DNA from: Actinomycetes bacterium | GTDB lineage: Bacteria > Actinomycetota > Acidimicrobiia > Acidimicrobiales > RAAP-2 | Length of the DNA stretch: 10,561 bases | Direction of reading: 5' to 3' | Assembly: GCA_021801615.1 (NCBI GenBank) | Contig: JAJYXS010000036.1 | Span: forward strand, 1 to 10,561 | Shown here: in pieces, positions 6,665-10,561 of the stretch | Numbering within the stretch: position 1 is the stretch's first letter | How the letters are laid out: each line of letters starts with the position of its first letter | Notes under the pieces: model-generated | Told to the model about the DNA's origin: nothing | Seen by the model: only the letters and a program-made list of their open reading frames with translations | The model's database searches: none | Position numbers and translations under genes: made by a program

Positions 6665-6729
6665 CTCACCCCACCTCCCTTCGGCTCGGCAGCTCGGCGG
6701 CATCTCGGCGCAAGTCGACCGGCCCGGAG

Positions 6730-7698
6730 TCAAGGAACGACCAGCACCTTGCCGACAACGCCGCGTTCGACCGCGTCCTGGGCGGCCGCCACGTCGTCGA
6801 GGGAGAACCGGTGGAGGGGGAGCACTGACAGTGCCCCGTCCCGGAGCGCACGGTCGACCCAGCTCACGGCGTCGGCCAGCTGGGGTCCTGGCACGCCGTA
6901 GAGGAGGACGTAGTGGATCGTCGCGTTGGCGGTCATGAGACGCCGCGTCGGCAGGACGGGGTCGCGGGTCTCGGTCGCGTACGTCACGATCTCGGTGCCG
7001 GCGTGGCACAACGCGAGGTCGAGCTCCAGGTTGGCGCCGAGCGCCACCTCCACGACGCGGTCGACCGTAGGCGAGAAGGACCGCACATCGTCGATGAAAC
7101 CAGGCTTGTGGTAGTCGACGACGAGGTCGGCACCGGCGGCCTCGGCGAGCTTGGCCTTCTCGGGCGAGCTGACGGTCGTGACGACCCTGGCACCGGCGTG
7201 CTTGGCCAGCTCCACGGCGAAGTGCCCGACCGCCCCGGCTCCTCCGGTGACCAGCACGACGGCGCCGCGGAGCCGCTCGGGACAGCCGCCCAGGCAATGG
7301 GCGGCCGTGACCGCCGGGACCCCGAGGCAGGCGCCCAGCTCGTCCGGCGCCCCCTCGGGGAGGGGGACCGCTCGCCCGGCAGGAACCACGCTGTACTCTG
7401 CAGCCGTGCCCCAGCGGTTGTCGAACGCCGCCAGGTACACCCACACCCGCTCACCGACACGATGGTCATCGACGCCCTCGCCCACGGCGTCGATGACTCC
7501 GGCGCCGTCCTGGTGCGGCACCTGGGGCCAGGGAGGTTTGCCGCCGGTCATCCCGGATCGAGTCTTCCAGTCGGTCGGGTTGACGCCCGAGCTCGTGATG
7601 CGAACACGCACCTCCCCAGGGCCCGGGTCGGGCGTGGGGATCTCCTCGACCGCCAAGACGTCACTGGCGCCCGTCCGTCTGTACACGGCTGCCCGCAT
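6730..7698 (-). CDS. NADPH:quinone oxidoreductase-like MDR-family enzyme
   Basis: 322 residues of the zinc-independent medium-chain dehydrogenase/reductase family (quinone oxidoreductase, QOR-like). The N-terminal half has the GroES-like fold with EEIPTPDPGPGEVRVRI (18-34), GVNPTDWKTR (38-47) and the HQDGAGVIDAVGEGV stretch (62-76). The Rossmann half has the nucleotide-binding TGGAGAVG (141-148) followed by ELAKHAGARVVTTVSSPEK (153-171). The four-cysteine zinc lobe of alcohol dehydrogenases is absent. It likely reduces quinones or enones with NADPH in the cytosol; the real substrate is not shown. ATG at 7698 has AAGGGAG six bases upstream (plus-strand 7704-7710), which fixes the start. It is divergent from the GH76-like gene, with a shared 180-base region between them. 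Confidence 0.9.
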   Translation of the reverse strand: MRAAVYRRTGASDVLAVEEIPTPDPGPGEVRVRITSSGVNPTDWKTRSGMTGGKPPWPQVPHQDGAGVIDAVGEGVDDHRVGERVWVYLAAFDNRWGTAAEYSVVPAGRAVPLPEGAPDELGACLGVPAVTAAHCLGGCPERLRGAVVLVTGGAGAVGHFAVELAKHAGARVVTTVSSPEKAKLAEAAGADLVVDYHKPGFIDDVRSFSPTVDRVVEVALGANLELDLALCHAGTEIVTYATETRDPVLPTRRLMTANATIHYVLLYGVPGPQLADAVSWVDRALRDGALSVLPLHRFSLDDVAAAQDAVERGVVGKVLVVP

Positions 7699-7703
7699 CG
7701 TGC

Positions 7704-7710
7704 TCCCTTC
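7704..7710 (-). promoter_or_regulatory. Ribosome binding site of the oxidoreductase gene
   Basis: On the minus strand GAAGGGA overlaps the purine run GAAGGGAG, separated by about five bases from the ATG at 7698. The long open frame upstream in the same register has no such site, so this decides the start. Confidence 0.7.
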
Positions 7711-7775
7711 GGCCGTCTCGCCCCGCGGCACGGTACACGGCCGCACACACTGCAGCCACACGTCGGCGGCAGATC

Positions 7776-7800
7776 TCCACCGCCGTGGCGTCGCGGTGGA
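7776..7800. promoter_or_regulatory. Inverted repeat in the divergent intergenic region
   Basis: TCCACCGC at 7776-7783 and GCGGTGGA at 7793-7800 are exact reverse complements with a 9-base spacer. It lies between the divergent oxidoreductase (start 7698) and GH76-like (start about 7879) genes, where both promoters must be. An operator for a dimeric regulator, or an RNA hairpin in the leader of the plus-strand gene, are both possible. I see no clear -35/-10 pair in 7699-7878. Confidence 0.35.
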
Positions 7801-7878
7801 CGCCGCGGCGGGCATGGAGGGCGGCGCGACCGCCGCGGTCGGGGGATCCGCATCTGCACGGTGGCCCGACCTTCTCGA

Positions 7879-9039
7879 ATGACCGCCCTGCACGGCAGCT
7901 CGTGGAACAGCTCGACACCAGATGACCGTCGCGTCCGAGCAAACCGGGCCGACGTCGCCTTCGAAACGGTCATGGCCGACCGCTTCTACAGTGCGCGGCG
8001 CAAAGTGTTCGGTTGGCGGAACTGGTGGTTGGGCCGCACGTACGAGCACCTGCGCCCGTTCGCCAACACCTGGTCGGCGTTGTGCACCCTCGCCTCCCTG
8101 CCCGACCGCGCTGGCGTGCGCGACGTCCTGCCGCTGCTGTTCGACGCCCTCTCCACCTATCACCGCGCCGGCCCAGCCGCCCTCACCGGTCAGGGTCCGG
8201 TCGGGTTCCACTCGAGCGTCGTCCCCTCGCTCCGCCGCGCTGGAGGCGTCTGCTACGGGGACAACGCCTGGCTGGGCCTCGCCCTCGTGCGCCACCAGGA
8301 GCTGTGCCACGACGCGGTGTCGCTTCCCCTCGCCGAGCGGCTCTTCCGATTCGTCGTCACCGGATGGTCTACCGACGACACGTGGGCTGCCCCTGGCGGG
8401 ATCCGCTGGAGCATTGATCCTGCCGGCACGTCCCGGACCACTTGCACCAACGGCCCCGCCGCCGCGCTCGGCGCGCTCGTGCACCGGCTGACCGGCGACC
8501 TGGCCGCCTTGGAGCATTCGATCAGCATCTACCGCTGGACCCGTTCCGCCTTGGGACGCGACGACGGTCTGTACGCCGACCGGATCCATCCGGACGGCAC
8601 CGTCGTCGCCGACCTTTGGAGCCACAACCAGGGAGCCATGATCGGAGCCGGTCTCCTGCTCGCCGACGCCACCGGCGACCCTGGCTTCCTTGCGGACGCT
8701 CGAACCACCGCCTCGGCGAGCCTCGGGCGCTTCGGGCTGGACGACCTCTGCAGGAGCGGGCCCGCTGCAAATGCGATCTTCTTCCGCAACCTGTTCCTGC
8801 TGCCCCCCGGCGCCTCCCCCGGCACCATCTCGGCACCGGATCCGGACAGTCTGGACGCCGACGACGGCACACCGAGAGCTGCTGGACGGGCTCTGGCGCG
8901 GGCATACGACGACCTGCTGTGGGAGGAGGAGCACGACCGGCGCACCATCGTGCTTCAAGGTCGCGGCTCGCGTCTCGACCGAATGGGGCCGCGCGTGCAG
9001 ATCGACGCGCTCTTGGCGGGTGCAGAGCCGCACGCCTAG
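7879..9039 (+). CDS. GH76-family-like (alpha/alpha)6-barrel protein
   Basis: 386 residues resembling glycoside hydrolase family 76, whose founding members are endo-alpha-1,6-mannanases. There is no signal peptide, like the cytosolic mycobacterial GH76-like proteins. Family-like blocks: FANTWSALCTLASLP (61-75), CYGDNAWLGLALV (125-137), GGIRWS (173-178), NGPAAALGALVHRLTGD (191-207), LWSHNQGAMIGAGLLLADATGD (246-267) and a late IFFRNLFLL (290-298). GH76 enzymes use an adjacent Asp pair in YDDNAW; here it is Y-G-D-N (G127, D128), so one acid is lost and hydrolase activity is uncertain. The start is weakly defined: ATG 7879 has no clear ribosome binding site; GTG 7861 and ATG 7972 are alternatives, the last cutting into the first helix. 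Confidence 0.78.
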   Translation: MTALHGSSWNSSTPDDRRVRANRADVAFETVMADRFYSARRKVFGWRNWWLGRTYEHLRPFANTWSALCTLASLPDRAGVRDVLPLLFDALSTYHRAGPAALTGQGPVGFHSSVVPSLRRAGGVCYGDNAWLGLALVRHQELCHDAVSLPLAERLFRFVVTGWSTDDTWAAPGGIRWSIDPAGTSRTTCTNGPAAALGALVHRLTGDLAALEHSISIYRWTRSALGRDDGLYADRIHPDGTVVADLWSHNQGAMIGAGLLLADATGDPGFLADARTTASASLGRFGLDDLCRSGPAANAIFFRNLFLLPPGASPGTISAPDPDSLDADDGTPRAAGRALARAYDDLLWEEEHDRRTIVLQGRGSRLDRMGPRVQIDALLAGAEPHA

Positions 9040-9130
9040 CCTGGCTCGGAGGATCGGCGCCCACCGCCTGACTGCGCACCTGTGGAAACCCGGGCTGCGC
9101 GGCGCTGGCGACCAGGATCGGGCGAGGAAT

Positions 9131-9145
9131 TGGGTGCTCCACCCA
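9131..9145. terminator. Small hairpin between the GH76-like and ABC genes
   Basis: TGGGTG at 9131-9136 pairs with CACCCA at 9140-9145 around a 3-base loop, followed by the palindrome CCCCGGGG at 9147-9154. It lies 90 bases after the GH76-like stop and 22 bases before the ABC start. With a 6-pair stem and no T run it is a weak terminator candidate and may be only leader structure. Confidence 0.2.
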
Positions 9146-9167
9146 GCCCCGGGGCAGACTCGCGAAG

Positions 9168-10055
9168 ATGAGCAGCAGGACCACGGTGGCATCAGCAACG
9201 CCTGACCGACGATCCGAGTCGTCGCGGGGTCCCCAACTGATCGCGGACCCCTCGAGACGACCCGTCCCGACCATCTCCTTCATGGCGGTTTCGGTCGTCC
9301 GCCAGAGACGGGTGATCCTCGACGCGCTCGACTGGAGCGTCGGCCCGAATGATCGCTGGGTCGTGCTCGGACCCAACGGCTCGGGCAAAACGACGCTCCT
9401 CCAGGTCGCCGGCGCCCGCCTCCTGCCGAGCCGGGGAGCGGTGTCGGTCCTCGGTGAGCATTTCGGACGAAGCGACCTTCGCGCGCTGCGCGCCAGGATC
9501 TCGCTGGTGAGCGCCGCCACAGTGCGCATGCTGCGCCCGTTCCTGACTGCGCGCGAAGTCGTCGTGACCGGCCGGGACGCTGCGCTGCTCCCGATCAGGC
9601 GACGCTACGCCGAAGAGGACTGGGCCGCGGCCGACCGCGTCCTTCGTCGCGTCATCGGGCCAGGCGCACCGGCGCTTTCCGGCACGCCGTTCGGCGTGCT
9701 CTCCGAAGGAGAGCGCCAGCAGGTGCTGATCGCGCGTTCACTGATGGGCGGCGCTGAGCTCGTCCTGCTCGACGAGCCCGCTGCCGGTCTGGACCTCGCG
9801 GCACGCGAGCGCCTGGTCACTCGGATGGGATCGCTCGCCTCGGACTCGAGCGTGCCGGCGATGGTGCTCGTGACCCACCACCTCGAAGAGGTGCCCGCCG
9901 GGTTCACCCACGGGCTGCTCCTGGCCGACGGCCGCGTCGTCGCAGCCGGACCGCTGGAGGAAGTCCTCACCGGTCCGATCGTGTCGAAGTGCTACGGCAT
10001 CCGTGTCGAGGTGGGAGGGACCGGCGGGCGGTGGTGGGCACGCGCGGCCGTGTGA
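9168..10055 (+). CDS. ABC-type ATPase without a visible membrane partner
   Basis: 295 residues with one ABC nucleotide-binding domain: Walker A GPNGSGKT (68-75), signature LSEGE (178-182), Walker B ELVLLDEP (197-204), D-loop AGLD (206-209) and switch histidine in VTHHLEE (235-241). The usual Q-loop glutamine is not seen; the region reads ISLVSAATVRM (111-121). The N-terminal 35 residues are Ser/Arg/Pro-rich and look disordered. No permease or binding-protein gene lies nearby on this side, so it is either an ATPase that works with a distant transporter or a non-transport ABC protein. ATG 9168 is taken as the start; GTG 9186 has AGGA eight bases before it and is a real alternative. A hairpin follows the stop directly. 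Confidence 0.83.
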   Translation: MSSRTTVASATPDRRSESSRGPQLIADPSRRPVPTISFMAVSVVRQRRVILDALDWSVGPNDRWVVLGPNGSGKTTLLQVAGARLLPSRGAVSVLGEHFGRSDLRALRARISLVSAATVRMLRPFLTAREVVVTGRDAALLPIRRRYAEEDWAAADRVLRRVIGPGAPALSGTPFGVLSEGERQQVLIARSLMGGAELVLLDEPAAGLDLAARERLVTRMGSLASDSSVPAMVLVTHHLEEVPAGFTHGLLLADGRVVAAGPLEEVLTGPIVSKCYGIRVEVGGTGGRWWARAAV

Positions 10056-10080
10056 GCGCGCCGTCTCGAGCCCGGCGCGC
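10056..10080 (+). terminator. Hairpin immediately after the ABC ATPase gene
   Basis: GCGCGCCG at 10056-10063 and CGGCGCGC at 10073-10080 form a perfect 8-pair GC stem with a 9-base loop, beginning at the base after the TGA stop and followed by GTCTTCC. The position fits an intrinsic terminator with a poor T run, between the ABC gene and the convergent hicB. Confidence 0.55.
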
Positions 10081-10092
10081 GTCTTCCCGCTG

Positions 10093-10108
10093 ATGTGCAT
10101 ATGTGCAT
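10093..10108. repeat. ATGTGCAT in perfect tandem
   Basis: The octamer ATGTGCAT occurs twice without a gap (10093-10100 and 10101-10108). It is an A/T-rich island in very GC-rich surroundings, in the 114 bases between the convergent ABC and hicB genes, where no promoter for a known gene is expected. A binding site for a regulator is possible; nothing further can be said. Confidence 0.6.
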
Positions 10109-10169
10109 ACCAGGGGACGAGTGGTCCCGCATTGTCGCTCTTCGATCGCGGCTGGCCTGCTCGGCCAGC

Positions 10170-10409
10170 TCAAACCGCTGCTCGAGTCGAGCCTCGGGCG
10201 TGAGCAAACCTGGCCGAGGGAACTGGGGTCGAGCGACCGCTCGATTGAGCCGCTTCAAACCACGTTCCGATGGCCGTCTCGACCTCGGCGACGGCCTCGT
10301 GGGGAGTATCACCCGTAGCGGAGCAGTAAGGCAGGTCGGGCACGTCGGCCACCCAGGCGCTGTCCTCGGCACTCCAGAACACGGTGATCTGGTAGGCGGG
10401 CGCGTTCAT
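10170..10409 (-). CDS. hicB: HicB-family antitoxin
   Basis: 79 residues with the partial RNase H-like HicB fold: YQITVFWSAEDSAWVADVPD (6-25), LPYCSATGDTPHEAVAEVE (26-44) and AIGTWFEAAQSSGRSTPVPS (46-65), matching HicB proteins of the type II HicAB toxin-antitoxin systems at nearly every conserved point. HicB binds and blocks the HicA mRNA interferase and often represses its own operon. There is no separate DNA-binding domain after the HicB core; the tail (RFAHARGSTRAAV) is short and not family-like, so the end may be altered. ATG at 10409 overlaps the stop of the upstream hicA remnant as ATGA. Because HicA appears broken, this is probably an orphan antitoxin. Confidence 0.82.
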   Translation of the reverse strand: MNAPAYQITVFWSAEDSAWVADVPDLPYCSATGDTPHEAVAEVETAIGTWFEAAQSSGRSTPVPSARFAHARGSTRAAV

Positions 10410-10561
10410 TGGTCATCCTCGAACCCGAGGGCTTTCACCAACCTCGTGGCGCCAGCGAATGAGACGTTGGTGAAGGTGCCACCGAGAAGGCGGTCCAGGA
10501 GAGCCTTGGGCTTCGCCGCCCGAGCGCTACGGCTGGGGCGTGACCCCGGTCGACGAGCGCA
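10406..10561 (-). pseudogene. hicA: HicA-like toxin with internal deletion (5' end outside window)
   Basis: The last 51 codons are in the window, with no in-frame start near the family N-terminus, so the gene begins beyond 10561. KALLDRLLGGTFTNVSFAGA (19-38) and TRLVKALGFE match the N-terminal helix region of the HicA type that precedes this HicB. In intact members GFE is followed by the double-stranded-RNA-binding-like fold with the catalytic histidine (GSHHIF-like) and, about 50 residues later, an end like LEDDQ. Here GFE runs straight into DDQ and TGA. The simplest reading is an in-frame internal deletion that removed the active site but kept both termini and the ATGA overlap with hicB. 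The alignment to the family is from memory. Confidence 0.6.

Noticed and set aside
8936..8955. CTTCAAG as a second possible tRNA-Sec anticodon loop
   Set aside because: The stem bases do not pair and it lies within well-supported GH76-like coding sequence.
7699..9198. Upstream extension of the oxidoreductase frame on the minus strand
   Set aside because: It runs opposite the GH76-like gene, has low-complexity composition, and the enzyme has its own ATG and ribosome binding site at 7698.
10240..10275. CTTCAAA looking like a UCA anticodon loop (tRNA-Sec)
   Set aside because: The flanking bases do not form an anticodon stem, there is no T-arm or long acceptor stem, and the site is inside hicB.
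1..10561. CRISPR array, ribosomal RNA genes or ordinary tRNA genes
   Set aside because: No regularly spaced repeats of CRISPR length and no rRNA or tRNA consensus arms were seen on either strand.

Overview
The window is a high-GC bacterial chromosome segment, most likely from an actinomycete. The reasons are the very strong G/C preference at third codon positions, frequent GTG starts, tightly overlapping genes, and a cytosolic GH76-like protein and ParA-like ATPase of actinobacterial type. I cannot assign a genus.

The core is a selenocysteine operon on the plus strand (953-5959): an alanyl-tRNA editing protein of the AlaX type, then selB (Sec-specific elongation factor), selD (selenophosphate synthetase) and selA (bacterial L-seryl-tRNA(Sec) selenium transferase). 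Each gene overlaps the next by 1-4 bases, so translation is very probably coupled. SelD makes selenophosphate, SelA uses it to convert Ser-tRNA(Sec) to Sec-tRNA(Sec), and SelB carries that tRNA to recoded UGA codons. The AlaX-like protein is a trans-editing hydrolase for wrongly seryl- (or glycyl-) charged tRNA. Just before the first gene a hairpin can pair with its ribosome binding site. I found no tRNA-Sec gene and no selenoprotein gene here.

Upstream (1-952) are the last codons of an unrecognised gene, an inverted repeat that may be an insertion-sequence end, and about 830 bases with no convincing intact gene but with short tandem repeats. Downstream, a GC-only hairpin separates selA from a convergent minus-strand pair: a possible 29-codon leader ORF with a strong ribosome binding site and an orphan ParA-like ATPase. 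Next comes a minus-strand quinone-oxidoreductase-like enzyme, divergent from a plus-strand GH76-family-like protein, then an orphan ABC ATPase closed by a hairpin.

The right end holds a minus-strand HicA/HicB-type toxin-antitoxin remnant. HicB looks largely intact, but HicA seems to have lost its middle, including the catalytic histidine region, while keeping its first helix, its last residues and the ATGA overlap with hicB.

The most unusual points are the AlaX gene inside the sel operon, a SelB whose G4 (guanine-recognition) motif is not recognisable, the hairpin over the first ribosome binding site, and the internally deleted HicA. I do not see a wholly new system that I can support.
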